This document shows positions 7,400-16,463 of a stretch of 64,000 bases of DNA, piece by piece. The notes under the pieces were generated by a model. It was given only the letters and a program-made list of their open reading frames with translations. It did no database searches and was not told the DNA's origin. How positions within the stretch are numbered: the first letter of the stretch is position 1; the number at the start of each line of letters is the position of its first letter. A program made the translations under genes and the position numbers. This stretch comes from Actinoplanes sp. SE50/110 (GTDB taxonomy: Bacteria; Actinomycetota; Actinomycetes; Mycobacteriales; Micromonosporaceae): the NCBI RefSeq assembly GCF_900119315.1, contig NZ_LT827010.1, positions 5,923,001-5,987,000 on the forward strand, read 5' to 3'.

Positions 7400-9553
7400 T
7401 CAGACGGGGACCTGCTCGCGGCGCTCCAGCGCCGCGCCCTCCACGTCCAGTTCCGGGAGCCAGCGCAGCCAGCGCGGCAGCCACCAGGCGGACCGGCCGA
7501 GCAGCGCCAGCGCGGCCGGCACCGCGATCATCCGGATGATGAACGCGTCGAACGCGATGCCCACCGCCAGGGCGAACGCGATCGGCTTGACCGTGTCGTT
7601 GCCCTGCGGGACGAACGCCGCGAAGACCGCGAACATGATCGTCGCGGCGGCCAGCACGACCGGTGCGGCCTGCCGGAACCCGGTGACGATCGCGTCCCGC
7701 GGCGACGCGCCGTGGGCGTGCGCCTCGTGCATCCGCGACACCAGGAACACCTGGTAGTCCATCGCCAGGCCGAACAGGATGCCGACGATGATGATCGGCG
7801 CGAGGCTGATGATCGGGCCGGTGGAGCCGGCGTTGACCAGACCGGACAGCCAGCCCCACTGGAACACCGCGACCGTGGCGCCGAACGCCGAACCGATCGT
7901 GAGCAGGAAGCCGAGCACCCCGACGACCGGCACCAGCAGCGACCGGAAGACCAGCACCAGCAGGACGAACGCCAGGCCGACGACGAGCGCCAGGTAGACC
8001 GGGAGGGCGGCGTTGAGCTTCTGCGACACGTCGATGCTGATCGCGGTCTGGCCGGTCACGTACACCTTGGCGCCGGCACTGTCGGCCACCTCGTCCCGGA
8101 TCCGGTGCACCAGGTCGACCGTCTTCTGATCCTCGGCGCCCGAGCCCGGGATCACCGTGATCAGTGCCGCCGACTGCTTCGGGTCAGGCCGCGGCGGGGT
8201 GGCCAGGGCCACGTCCGGCAGGGTGCTGATCTGCTTCTGCACGGTCGCCGCGTACGGCACCGCCTGCGGGCCGTCGATCAGGATCAGCAGCGGACCGCTG
8301 ACGCCCGGGCCGAACCGCTGGTCGATGATGGCGTCCGCTTTGGCCTGGGTGCTGCCCTCCGGCGACCGCTGAGCGAGGGTGGTCTGCATTTTGAAGAACG
8401 GCAACGCCACCACGGCGAGCGCGAGCACGGCCAGCAGCAGGCTCGTCACCCGCTTGCGGGTGACGGTGTTCGCCCAGCCCCGGATGAAGCCGCGGCCCTC
8501 CGCCAGGTGGTCGGTCGTCGGCGGCAGGTCGCGCAGCCTGCGCGGCAGCGCCCGCTTGCCGATGAACCCCAGGATCGCCGGGACCAGGGTGATCGCCACC
8601 AGCACGGCGACCACGATGGTGGCCGAGGCGGCCAGGCCCATCTCGGTGAGGAACGGGATGCCGACCACGGACAGGCCGGCCAGCGCGATCACCACGGTCA
8701 GGCCGGCGGTCACCACGGCCGAACCGGCGGTGCCCACCGCGTACGCCGCGGCCGACTCGACGTCCCGGCCGGCGCGGAGCTCGTGGCGGAACCGGGTGAC
8801 GATGAACAGCGCGTAGTCGATGCCGACCGCCAGGCCGAGCATCACCGCCAGGATCGGGGTGGTCGACTGCAGCTGGACGAAACCGGACAACGTGGTGATG
8901 CCGGCGACGCCGATGCCCACCCCGACGATCGCGGTCAGCAGGTTCATCCCGGCCGCCACCAGCGAGCCGTAGCTGAGTGCCAGCACGATCAGCGCGACGA
9001 TCACGCCGATGCCCTCGGACGCGCCGCCGATGTCGGCCGCGTTGCTCAGCGCCTCGCCGCGCGCCTCGACAATCAGGCCGCCGGTTTTGGCCTGGGCCAG
9101 GGCCGCCGTGATCGCCGACCGCTCGTCGTCGGTCACCTCGGACGGCTGCACGCCGTACGTGACGGTGGTCAGCGCCGTGCTCAGATCCCGCGAGACCGAC
9201 GGGTTCTGCTGGTCGAACGGGTTGCTCACGGCGACCACGCCGGGCAGCTTGCCGAACGCCGTGACCGACTGGGTGACCTGGTTGACGATCACCGGGTCGG
9301 TGATCTTCTGCCCGGCCGGGGTCTCGAACACCACCTGCACGGTGGCGCCCGCCGAGGCGTCGCCGAACCGCTGCTTCATCAGGTCGAGCGCGGTGGTCGA
9401 CTCCTGCCCGGGGATGCGGAACGTGTTGACGGTCTCGCCGGACAGCCTGACCGCGCCGAAGGCCACGGCCACCAGGGCGAGCAACCAGGCGACGGTGACC
9501 ACGATGCGATGCCGTGCGGCGCCGAGGCCGAGGCGGTGCAGCAGCGTTGCCAT
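7400..9553 (-). CDS. MMPL-family (RND-like) membrane transporter
   Basis: 717 residues. The layout is the actinobacterial MMPL pattern: one N-terminal helix, a ~150-residue external domain, five helices (~170-340) with the conserved GIDYALFIVTRFRHEL, a second external domain, and a second five-helix block with GLAMDYQVFLVSRMHE. The second DYQ/DYA motifs carry the proton-relay Asp-Tyr pairs of the family. Such proteins export lipids or drugs by proton antiport. The gene lies 19 bp downstream of a TetR gene on the same strand, so it is a self-regulated efflux unit. Substrate unknown. Confidence 0.9.
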   Translation of the reverse strand: MATLLHRLGLGAARHRIVVTVAWLLALVAVAFGAVRLSGETVNTFRIPGQESTTALDLMKQRFGDASAGATVQVVFETPAGQKITDPVIVNQVTQSVTAFGKLPGVVAVSNPFDQQNPSVSRDLSTALTTVTYGVQPSEVTDDERSAITAALAQAKTGGLIVEARGEALSNAADIGGASEGIGVIVALIVLALSYGSLVAAGMNLLTAIVGVGIGVAGITTLSGFVQLQSTTPILAVMLGLAVGIDYALFIVTRFRHELRAGRDVESAAAYAVGTAGSAVVTAGLTVVIALAGLSVVGIPFLTEMGLAASATIVVAVLVAITLVPAILGFIGKRALPRRLRDLPPTTDHLAEGRGFIRGWANTVTRKRVTSLLLAVLALAVVALPFFKMQTTLAQRSPEGSTQAKADAIIDQRFGPGVSGPLLILIDGPQAVPYAATVQKQISTLPDVALATPPRPDPKQSAALITVIPGSGAEDQKTVDLVHRIRDEVADSAGAKVYVTGQTAISIDVSQKLNAALPVYLALVVGLAFVLLVLVFRSLLVPVVGVLGFLLTIGSAFGATVAVFQWGWLSGLVNAGSTGPIISLAPIIIVGILFGLAMDYQVFLVSRMHEAHAHGASPRDAIVTGFRQAAPVVLAAATIMFAVFAAFVPQGNDTVKPIAFALAVGIAFDAFIIRMIAVPAALALLGRSAWWLPRWLRWLPELDVEGAALERREQVPV

Positions 9554-9572
9554 GGGTTTCCCTTGTCTTGGG

Positions 9573-10166
9573 TCAGAGGGTGGAGGGGTGCCCGAGCGCG
9601 CCGTAGGCGACGTCGACGAGCGTGGTGACCGCGTCCGGGGTGAGACAGTCGCGCAGGGCGACGCTGGCCACCGCGAGCGCGCCGAGCGCGCCGATCACCC
9701 GGACCGAGCGGACCGGGTCGGCGAGCGCGCCCGCCCCGCCCAGCGCGGCACCGGTGAACGGCTCGTCGCCGAACGCCGCGGCGACCTGCTCGCCGATCGT
9801 CTGCAGGGCCACGCCGAACTCGCTCTCCGGCTCGGCGAGCAGGCAGGACAGCAGCAGCGCCACGGCGCCGGGCTGATCCCGCGCGAGCTGGGCCACCCCG
9901 GTGATCACCATCCGGTCGCGCTCCGGACCGGTCGGCAGCGGGGCGGCGCCCGCCGCGACCTCCCGGAGCTGCCCCACGCAGCGCTCGATGACGGCCGCCT
10001 GCAGCGCCTCCTTGGTCGGGAAGCGGTGCAGCAGGCCGGTCTTGGAGTAGCCCACCGCGTCGGCGATGCGCTGCACCGACGTCTCCCGGAAACCGTGCCG
10101 GGCGAACAGACCGGCCGCGGCGTCGAGGATCTCGTCGTCGATCTGCTGCTTGGTGGGGCGGGGCAT
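9573..10166 (-). CDS. TetR-family regulator of the MMPL exporter
   Basis: 197 residues with the TetR DNA-binding domain at residues ~8-55 (ILDAAAGLFARHGF, QRIADAVGYSKTGLLHRFPTKEAL). The C-terminal ligand domain is Ala- and Gly-rich. The ATG at 10166 lies 6 bp after a TAGGCT -10 box, and two related inverted repeats lie over the upstream promoter region. It is transcribed ahead of the MMPL gene and probably represses it until the exported compound binds. Confidence 0.9.
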   Translation of the reverse strand: MPRPTKQQIDDEILDAAAGLFARHGFRETSVQRIADAVGYSKTGLLHRFPTKEALQAAVIERCVGQLREVAAGAAPLPTGPERDRMVITGVAQLARDQPGAVALLLSCLLAEPESEFGVALQTIGEQVAAAFGDEPFTGAALGGAGALADPVRSVRVIGALGALAVASVALRDCLTPDAVTTLVDVAYGALGHPSTL

Positions 10167-10172
10167 AGGACC

Positions 10173-10222
10173 AGCCTAGACCTTTCCGGACCATCGTGGT
10201 CGGTGATGGACCGTGGTGGTCC
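10173..10222. promoter_or_regulatory. TetR/MMPL promoter with two operator-like repeats
   Basis: The minus-strand -10 TAGGCT (10178-10173) is 6 bp from the TetR start. GGACCATCGTGGTC (10188-10201) contains a perfect inverted repeat GACCA-TCG-TGGTC at 10189-10201. A second copy, GGACCGTGGTGGTC (10208-10221), lies 20 bp away with 12 of 14 bases the same and carries its own GGACC/GGTCC arms. The first copy covers the expected -35 zone, so autorepression is likely. Confidence 0.6.
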
Positions 10223-10294
10223 CCACATCCGGTTGCTCCCGATCGGCACCTGATCCGCACCCACCGCGGTACCCGGCCCGCCGATCAGGAAACC

Positions 10295-11398
10295 GTGGAG
10301 CTACCCCGCTGGGTGGAGACGATCCTGCGCGCCCGCCGCTACGGCGCCGCCGTCCTCGCCGCCCTCCTCGCGCTGCTGGTCTGGGACATGCCGCTGGATC
10401 TCGGCGACTTCGCCGGATACGGGCAGCGGCTGCTCGACGGGCGGCTGGACGGTGTCTACGACTCCGGCTGGAACCAGGCCGGGCCGCTGCAACTGCTGAT
10501 CAGCCGGGCGCTGATGATCGGCGGAACGCACGGGATGCCGGCCCGAGCCGTGGTGATCGCGGTCAACGTGGGGCTGGTACTCGCGGCGATGACGCTGTGC
10601 GGGCGGCTCACCCCGGACCGGGGGCGGCGGCGCGCCGTGCGGGAGACCGCGACCGGATTGCTCGTGCTGCTCTGGATGCTGGTGCCGGTCCCGTGGTACG
10701 GACATCCCGCTGAGCTTGCCGTCCCGGGGCTGTGGGCGTACGCAAGCCTCTGTCAGAAGCGACAACGGACCGTGACCGCGGCCGCGCTCCTGGGTCTCGC
10801 GGTCGCCATCGCCCCCTGGGCGGTGCTGGGCTTTCCCTGCCTGCTGGCGGTCAGCGGGCCGGTGCGCGCGCTGCGGACCTGGGTGCTGGGCGGCCTCGCG
10901 GGCATCGCCACCTACCTGCCGTTCGTGCTGGCCGGACACTTCGCGATGTTCCGCCACGTCTGGCACGTCGACAACGACACCCTGGTCAAGATCCTCCTGC
11001 CCGGGATGCCGGACGTGACCTGGGAGATGCGCCTGATCCAGGCGGTGCTGGTGGCCGGCGGCTGCGCCGCGGTGGCCTGGTGGTGCCGCGGGCAGCGGCT
11101 CGCCTACGCGGTGGCGCCGGCGACCGCACTGCTGGTCCGGGTGTTCAGCGATCCGGTGACGCTGCGCTACTACTGGGGGCCGATCGCGGTGGCCACGGTG
11201 CTGGCCTTCATCCTGGTCGAACAGCCGCGCAGACAGGCGCTGGCCCTGCTGCTGGGGTATGCGGCGGCGTTCGCGGCGCTGGCGACCCGGCAGGTCACCG
11301 GGTCGGCGGCCTGCCTGGTGCTGCTCGTCGCGCTGGTCAGCGTGCGCCCGGTCGCGCGGGCCCGGCCGGCCGACACCCTGCTGACACCGGCGGTGTGA
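10295..11398 (+). CDS. Polytopic membrane protein of unknown function (GT-C-like appearance)
   Basis: About 367 residues from GTG 10295, which has AGGA just upstream; longer starts reach into the divergent promoter region. There are about nine hydrophobic helices, a DFAGYG segment in the first external loop, and a WYGHPAELAVPGLW loop that resembles polyprenyl-phosphate-dependent GT-C/DUF2029-like glycosyltransferases. I cannot identify a catalytic Asp with certainty. It is divergent from the TetR-MMPL unit and is followed after 12 bp by an amidohydrolase, probably in one operon. Confidence 0.6.
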   Translation: MELPRWVETILRARRYGAAVLAALLALLVWDMPLDLGDFAGYGQRLLDGRLDGVYDSGWNQAGPLQLLISRALMIGGTHGMPARAVVIAVNVGLVLAAMTLCGRLTPDRGRRRAVRETATGLLVLLWMLVPVPWYGHPAELAVPGLWAYASLCQKRQRTVTAAALLGLAVAIAPWAVLGFPCLLAVSGPVRALRTWVLGGLAGIATYLPFVLAGHFAMFRHVWHVDNDTLVKILLPGMPDVTWEMRLIQAVLVAGGCAAVAWWCRGQRLAYAVAPATALLVRVFSDPVTLRYYWGPIAVATVLAFILVEQPRRQALALLLGYAAAFAALATRQVTGSAACLVLLVALVSVRPVARARPADTLLTPAV

Positions 11399-11410
11399 TG
11401 GAGTGGGGCC

Positions 11411-13048
11411 ATGTCCGCGGATCTGGTCCTCACCAACGGTCGCGTCTTCACCGCCGACCCGGCGCGCGGTCCGGCCACCACGGTCGCGGTCCGCGCCGGG
11501 CGGGTGGTGGCGGTCGGCGCCGACGACGTGCGCGAGCTGACCGGGCCCGCCACCACGACGGTCGACCTGGCCGGGCGGCTCCTGCTGCCCGGCTTCCAGG
11601 ACGCGCACGTGCACGCCGTGATGGGCGGCGTCGAGCTCGGCCAGTGCGACCTGACCGGCGCCCCCGACCTCGACGCCTGCCTGCGGCGCATCCGGGATCA
11701 TGCCGACGCCCACCCGGAGCTGCCCTGGATCACCGGCGGCGGCTGGGCCATGGAGGTCTTCCCCGGCGGCGTCCCCGACCGCGAGCCGCTCGATCGGGTC
11801 GTGCCCGACCGGCCGGTCTACCTGATCAACCGCGACCACCACGGCGCCTGGGTCAACAGCCGCGCCCTGGCGCTCGCCGGCATCGACGCCGCCACCCCCG
11901 ATCCGGCCGACGGGCGCATCGACCGGCGCCCCGGCGGCGCCCCCGCCGGCGGCCTGCAGGAGGGCGCCATGCAGCTGGTCGCCCGGCTGCTGCCCGCGGT
12001 CACCCCGGCCGAGCGGCTGGCCGGTCTGCTGCGCGCCCAGACCCTGCTGCACTCGCTCGGCATCACCGCCTGGCAGGACGCGATGCTCTGCGCCACCAAC
12101 GGCTACCCGGACGTCTCCGACGCCTATCTCGCCGCCGCCACCACCGGGCAGCTCACCGCCACCGTCGTCGGCGCCCTGTGGTGGGACCGCGACCGCGGCG
12201 CCGAGCAGATCCCCGAACTGCTCGCCAACCGCGACCGGCACACCGTCGGCCGGCTGCGCTGCGACAGCGTGAAACTGATGCTCGACGGCGTCGCGGAGAA
12301 CTTCACCGCCGCGATGACCAGCCCCTACCGCGACTCCTGCGGCCGCACCACCGCGAACACCGGCCTGTCCTTCATCGACCCGGCCGCCCTGCGATCCCAT
12401 GTCACCGAGCTCGACGCGCACGGCTTCCAGGTCCACTTCCACGCCCTCGGCGACCGCGCCGTCCGCGAGGCCCTCGACGCCGTCGAGGCGGCCCGCACGG
12501 CGAACGGTTTCCGCGACACCCGCCCGCATCTCGCCCACCTGCAGGTGGTGCACCCGGACGACATCCCGCGTTTCCGGGCGCTGGGCGCCGCGGCCAACCT
12601 GCAGCCGTTCTGGGCGTCGCACGAGCCGCAGATGGACGACCTGACCATCCCGTTCCTCGACCCGGCGCTGGCCGCCCGGCAGTATCCGTTCGGCGACCTG
12701 CAGCGAGCAGGGGTCCACCTGGCCTGCGGCAGCGACTGGCCGGTGAGCACGCCGGACCCGCTGCAGGGCATCCACGTGGCGGTCAACCGGGTGCATCACG
12801 GGGCGGGCCATCCACCGTTCCTGCCGGACCAGCGGCTCGACCTCGCGACCGCGCTGACCGCCTACACCGCCGGGGCCGCCTTCGTGAACCGTCTCGACGA
12901 CACCGGGGTCATCCGGGCCGGCGCCCGGGCCGATCTGGTGGTCCTCGACCGCGACCCGTTCGCGGGTCGACCGGAGGAGATCGGCGCGGCCTCGGTCGCC
13001 ATGACCTTCATCGACGGACGGCTTGTCCACGCCGCCGGACGGAAATGA
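11411..13048 (+). CDS. Amidohydrolase, YtcJ-like
   Basis: 545 residues of the metal-dependent amidohydrolase superfamily. The metal ligands are visible as DAHVHA (~residues 59-64), FHALGDRAV, HLQVVHPDD and CGSDWPVSTPD (metal-site Asp). The N-terminal composite beta domain (LVLTNGRVFTADPARGP) and C-terminal closing strands (GARADLVVLDRDPF) are typical of YtcJ/amidohydrolase-3 proteins. These hydrolyse N-formyl, N-acyl or related amides in the cytoplasm. It lacks a signal peptide. It ends at a bidirectional terminator. The substrate cannot be read from the sequence. Confidence 0.88.
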   Translation: MSADLVLTNGRVFTADPARGPATTVAVRAGRVVAVGADDVRELTGPATTTVDLAGRLLLPGFQDAHVHAVMGGVELGQCDLTGAPDLDACLRRIRDHADAHPELPWITGGGWAMEVFPGGVPDREPLDRVVPDRPVYLINRDHHGAWVNSRALALAGIDAATPDPADGRIDRRPGGAPAGGLQEGAMQLVARLLPAVTPAERLAGLLRAQTLLHSLGITAWQDAMLCATNGYPDVSDAYLAAATTGQLTATVVGALWWDRDRGAEQIPELLANRDRHTVGRLRCDSVKLMLDGVAENFTAAMTSPYRDSCGRTTANTGLSFIDPAALRSHVTELDAHGFQVHFHALGDRAVREALDAVEAARTANGFRDTRPHLAHLQVVHPDDIPRFRALGAAANLQPFWASHEPQMDDLTIPFLDPALAARQYPFGDLQRAGVHLACGSDWPVSTPDPLQGIHVAVNRVHHGAGHPPFLPDQRLDLATALTAYTAGAAFVNRLDDTGVIRAGARADLVVLDRDPFAGRPEEIGAASVAMTFIDGRLVHAAGRK

Positions 13049-13058
13049 CGGTGGTGAG

Positions 13059-13083
13059 GGCGCTCCGGCCGGGCCGGAGCGCC
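13059..13083. terminator. Bidirectional terminator
   Basis: GGCGCTCCGG and CCGGAGCGCC form a perfect 10-bp stem with a 5-nt loop. It lies between the convergent amidohydrolase and glycosidase genes, 10 bp from each stop codon. Confidence 0.75.
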
Positions 13084-13093
13084 GGGTGCCGGC

Positions 13094-14956
13094 TCAGGAC
13101 ATCGAGGTGATGAGGACGACCGCATCGGCGGGCACCGTGACCGGACGGCCACCGTCGAACGAGCCGAGGAAGGTGCCGGCCGGCACCGGGAACCCGTCGG
13201 CGTCGACCGGACCCGGCGGATTCGCGGCTGCCTGGTACAGGTAGCGGTGGAAGGTCACCTTGCCGGTCGGCGCGGTCATCGGCACGGTGACCGCTGTCGT
13301 GCCGCGGTTCACCAGCACGAACGTCCAGCCTCCGGAGCCGGGCGCCTGGGCCTGCAGCAGGCGCAGGCCGGGCTGCTGGGCAGGGGCGTAGAGGGTGGAT
13401 CCGGCCGGCAGATACCGGCAGAGCAGGCTCCAGGTATAGAACCAGGGCCGCAGCGCGGTGGTGGCCTCGGTGGTCCCCTCGTGGTCCCACATCCCGCACT
13501 GCACGGCCGCGGCGTAGCCGTCCAGGCACCATGCCATCGCGCCGTCGACACCGGCGCGGACCTCCTGCACGGCGAGGTCCGCCATCCGGACGCCGTGCTC
13601 CGGCTCGTCGGTGAACGCGTAGTCCTTGCCGTCGGTGGACTTCGGCGCCTTCATCCCGGTCTCGCCGAGGATCACCGGCACGCCGGGCGCGGCCGCCCGC
13701 ACCTGCCGGACCGCCTCGCGCAGCGTCGCCTCCGGATACTCCTGCAGCTGCTGCACCGGATAGCCCGCGTCGGCGAGGTCCAGCTCGTGGGCGTAGAAGT
13801 GGGTCTGCAGCCCGGACACCAGTGACGAGCCGGCAGCCTCCAGCCACCAGTCGTCGGTGGGCGCCCCCTGCAGGTGGGTCCAGCCGGAACTGTGCGACGT
13901 CGCGTGGCTCCAGTCGTTCATCGGATCCGCGACGGTGCCGCCGGCGCCGGTGGTCATGGTGAGCGAAGCCAGCGCCCGCTCGGTGCCGGCGTGCGCGGGC
14001 AGCGTGATCCGCAGATAGTCGGTGCCGGCCGCCAGCGGGGCGCCGTTGCGCACCTCGTAGCGGTACCACGGGTTGGTGGCGACCGTCTTGACCGGCGCGG
14101 ACTGCACCAGGCTCGCCGGGTCGAGCTGCGCCCAGGACGATCCGTCGCGGGAGGTGTAGAACTTCCAGTCGGCCGCGCCGGTGTCCGGGCTGACGTAGAA
14201 CGTGGCGTCGAAACCGGCCAGCCCGTCCGCCCGCCACACCGCGTTCTGTCCGGTGGCGGCCGCGCCGCCGGTCACCGACTCCAGCCCCAGGTCACCGTCC
14301 TGGCCGGAGATGGTGGCCTCGGCGGTGTCGGGCCCGCCGAGCAGGGTCACCGGAAGGTTCTCGGCGGCGAAGGCGGCGCGCAGATTGGTGGTCGCGGTGA
14401 CCCAGTCGGCGTACGAATAGTTCTTGGCCTCGTTCTTGACGTTCGGCTCGTTGACGCCGGTGTAGCGGACGATGTTGGTGTACGCGTCGGTCACGTACAG
14501 CCGGCGCATCAGGTCCGCCTGCACCGTGGCGGTCTCGGTCGCGGTGTACGGGTTCACGGCGCTCGACGGTTGCACTCCCCACAGCCCGAGCTGGACCCGG
14601 GTGCCGAGGGACCGGTAGTGCGTGAGGACCTGGTACAGATTCGTCATCTGCACACTCGCCCACTCGTACCGGCCGGCCACACCGGTGGGGTTGAACCAGT
14701 CGCGGTTGAGCATCACCCGCACGATCGGCGGCCGGATGAAGGTGGTCCGCTCCGTCATCCGCTGGAACGCCCGCGGGTCCCAGGGAGTCGGTGTGCCGGT
14801 GCCACCGGCGTACTGCGGGTCCTGGTTGTAGCCGAAGCCGATCCAGGTGCCGGCGACCGGTTCGGCGGGGCTCCGGGCGGCTCCGGCCGGGGCCGGTGGG
14901 CCGGCGGCGACCAGGGTCAGGGCCGTCAGGGCCAGCGGAAGCAGACGGTTGCGCAC
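13094..14956 (-). CDS. Secreted TIM-barrel glycoside hydrolase with inserted beta domain
   Basis: About 620 residues from GTG 14956, chosen because GAAGGAG lies 5 bp upstream and a signal peptide (RNRLLPLALTALTLVAAG) follows at once. Clan-A retaining glycosidase signatures are visible: VNEPN (acid/base, ~165) and LGETG (nucleophile, ~430). A beta-rich segment (~215-330, with SPDTGAADWKFYTSRDG and WYRYEVRNG) interrupts the barrel and looks like a discoidin-like or carbohydrate-binding insertion. The C-terminal ~100 residues are the usual beta-sandwich (VLVNRGTTAVTVPM). The family is not certain; GH39-, GH30- or GH5-like are possible. It is monocistronic. Confidence 0.75.
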   Translation of the reverse strand: MRNRLLPLALTALTLVAAGPPAPAGAARSPAEPVAGTWIGFGYNQDPQYAGGTGTPTPWDPRAFQRMTERTTFIRPPIVRVMLNRDWFNPTGVAGRYEWASVQMTNLYQVLTHYRSLGTRVQLGLWGVQPSSAVNPYTATETATVQADLMRRLYVTDAYTNIVRYTGVNEPNVKNEAKNYSYADWVTATTNLRAAFAAENLPVTLLGGPDTAEATISGQDGDLGLESVTGGAAATGQNAVWRADGLAGFDATFYVSPDTGAADWKFYTSRDGSSWAQLDPASLVQSAPVKTVATNPWYRYEVRNGAPLAAGTDYLRITLPAHAGTERALASLTMTTGAGGTVADPMNDWSHATSHSSGWTHLQGAPTDDWWLEAAGSSLVSGLQTHFYAHELDLADAGYPVQQLQEYPEATLREAVRQVRAAAPGVPVILGETGMKAPKSTDGKDYAFTDEPEHGVRMADLAVQEVRAGVDGAMAWCLDGYAAAVQCGMWDHEGTTEATTALRPWFYTWSLLCRYLPAGSTLYAPAQQPGLRLLQAQAPGSGGWTFVLVNRGTTAVTVPMTAPTGKVTFHRYLYQAAANPPGPVDADGFPVPAGTFLGSFDGGRPVTVPADAVVLITSMS

Positions 14957-15184
14957 GTGTTCTCCTTCGGTCGTGAGCGGACGCGCCGGCCGGCGCACCG
15001 ACCGGAGTAGACCGACTCTCGGTAACCGGAGCGTTCACGCAATGCAAGGGCGAGGTAAGGGCAATCCTCAGTGGACCGTCGATCGCACCGATCCGGGTCT
15101 ACCTGCCGACATGTCGCTGCCCGGCCGGCCGGACGGTCATGCGGTCGGCAGCGGTCAAGGACAGACCATCACGGTGTACGAGGT

Positions 15185-15370
15185 GGTGCCGACGTGGTGG
15201 CCTTCGGCGACGACGGGGTGTGGACCGCCCCGGGGCAACGGCGACGGCACCTTCCGCTCCCCCGCTTCGTGGTCGACGACCTGGGCTTCGACGCCGGGGG
15301 CTGGCGGGTCGATCGGCACCCCCGGTTCGTGGCCGACCTGACCGGCTTCGGCAACGACGGCCCTGGATGA
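15185..15370 (+). pseudogene. Decayed FG-GAP/VCBS-type repeat fragment
   Basis: One frame reads ADVVAFGDDGVWTAP, then a neighbouring frame reads GNGDGTFRSP, then the first frame resumes with RFVVDDLGFDAGGWRV and RFVADLTGFGNDG. Together these match the repeat common in secreted actinobacterial FG-GAP proteins (TGDGRADVVGFG, VWTALGNGDGTF, AGGWRVDKHPRF). At least two frame changes and an internal loss (DLTG joined to FGNDG) make it non-functional. No start, signal peptide or other repeats remain. The surrounding 14957-15530 stretch holds the upstream region of the glycosidase and nothing else I recognise. Confidence 0.6.
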
Positions 15371-15530
15371 CGGCAGCGAACTCGTCGTCGAGGCTGATCA
15401 GCTTCGGCCACACCCGGACGGCGGCTACACGGTCATCCGAGGCGGACATCCACCGACCGCCGACCCATGATCTCCGCAGGGCCGGGTGGCCGGCGCCCGC
15501 ACCGCTGCCGCCGAGGCCGGACCGCCGGCG

Positions 15531-16229
15531 TCAGTCGGTCTCGATGGTGACGTAGTCGAGGTCGCCGGCGAAGTAGTCGCAGCCCACCGCCCGCTGGTCG
15601 CAGTCGAGTTTCCCGCCGATGGTCAGTGGCCAGTTGTTGCTGATGGCGCCGGTCCAGCCTTGCCGCCCGGCCACCCGCCGGCCGTCGATGGCGAGGGCGA
15701 CGCCGCTGCTCACCCGGACGCAGGTGATCACGTGCCAGGCGCCGTCGTTGATGGCGTCGGGGGCGTCGGCCTCGAGGACGCCGCGGTCGCCGCGGAACGA
15801 GCATTGCACGTGGCCGTTGGGGATCTGCAGTTTGAAGTTGCCGCCGGTGGTGGTGGACTGGCCTTTCTGGATGATGTTGCCGAAGTGGTTGACGGTCCGC
15901 AGCCGCATGGTGACGGCGAAATCCCGCACGCCGGGATTGAGGAGGCCGCCGCTGGACACCACGACCAGGTGGCCCGGGTGGGGTGGCGGGGTGTCGGGTT
16001 CGAGGCGGTCGAACCGGTAGCCGGTGGCCCCGTTCACGGCGGTGTCGACGCCGACCTCGTCGCCGATCTGTCCGTCCAGTCCGTTTCCACTGCTGTCGGA
16101 CATCCGGGTGGCGCCGGCCGGCTCGTTCATCGGCCAGTAGGCGAGGGTGACCGGAGCCGCGGCGTGTGCCGCCGTAGGCGTTCCGGCTAGCAGGGTTGTC
16201 GCGGTGAGCAGCGTGGCGAGGCGTCGCAT
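15531..16229 (-). CDS. Secreted LamG / concanavalin-A-like lectin-fold protein
   Basis: 232 residues. A Sec signal peptide (residues ~1-23, ending AHA-AA) is followed by a single LamG-like jelly roll. It opens with LAYWPMNEPAGATRMSDSSG, with NGLDGQIG, FAVTMRLRTV, GNFKLQI, WHVITCVRV and LAIDGRRVAGRQG in canonical order. Two Cys pairs may form disulphides. No catalytic domain is attached, so it probably binds glycans outside the cell. AGGA lies 5 bp before ATG 16229. It is divergent from the coiled-coil gene. Confidence 0.82.
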   Translation of the reverse strand: MRRLATLLTATTLLAGTPTAAHAAAPVTLAYWPMNEPAGATRMSDSSGNGLDGQIGDEVGVDTAVNGATGYRFDRLEPDTPPPHPGHLVVVSSGGLLNPGVRDFAVTMRLRTVNHFGNIIQKGQSTTTGGNFKLQIPNGHVQCSFRGDRGVLEADAPDAINDGAWHVITCVRVSSGVALAIDGRRVAGRQGWTGAISNNWPLTIGGKLDCDQRAVGCDYFAGDLDYVTIETD

Positions 16230-16463
16230 CGGTGTCCTAGAGGGGCGTCGGAACGGCTTTATCGGAGCCTAAACGGGAGCAAAGCCGCAAATGCCGACAT
16301 CCTCGCAATTCACCATCCGCAGTGTCCTCTCGGACCCTCGCTAACTGCCCGTTCAGCTTGGTAGCATCCCCGCCGATCATGGTTGAACCCCCTCCTCGGC
16401 CATGGCGCTCCGGACCCCCTCCCCCGGAGCCGAACCACTGACTCAGATAAGGATCGTGGCGAA

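Noticed and set aside
15071..15555. Short overlapping frames as genes between the glycosidase and LamG genes
   Set aside because: No ribosome site or consistent frame; the only recognisable content is a frameshifted FG-GAP fragment.
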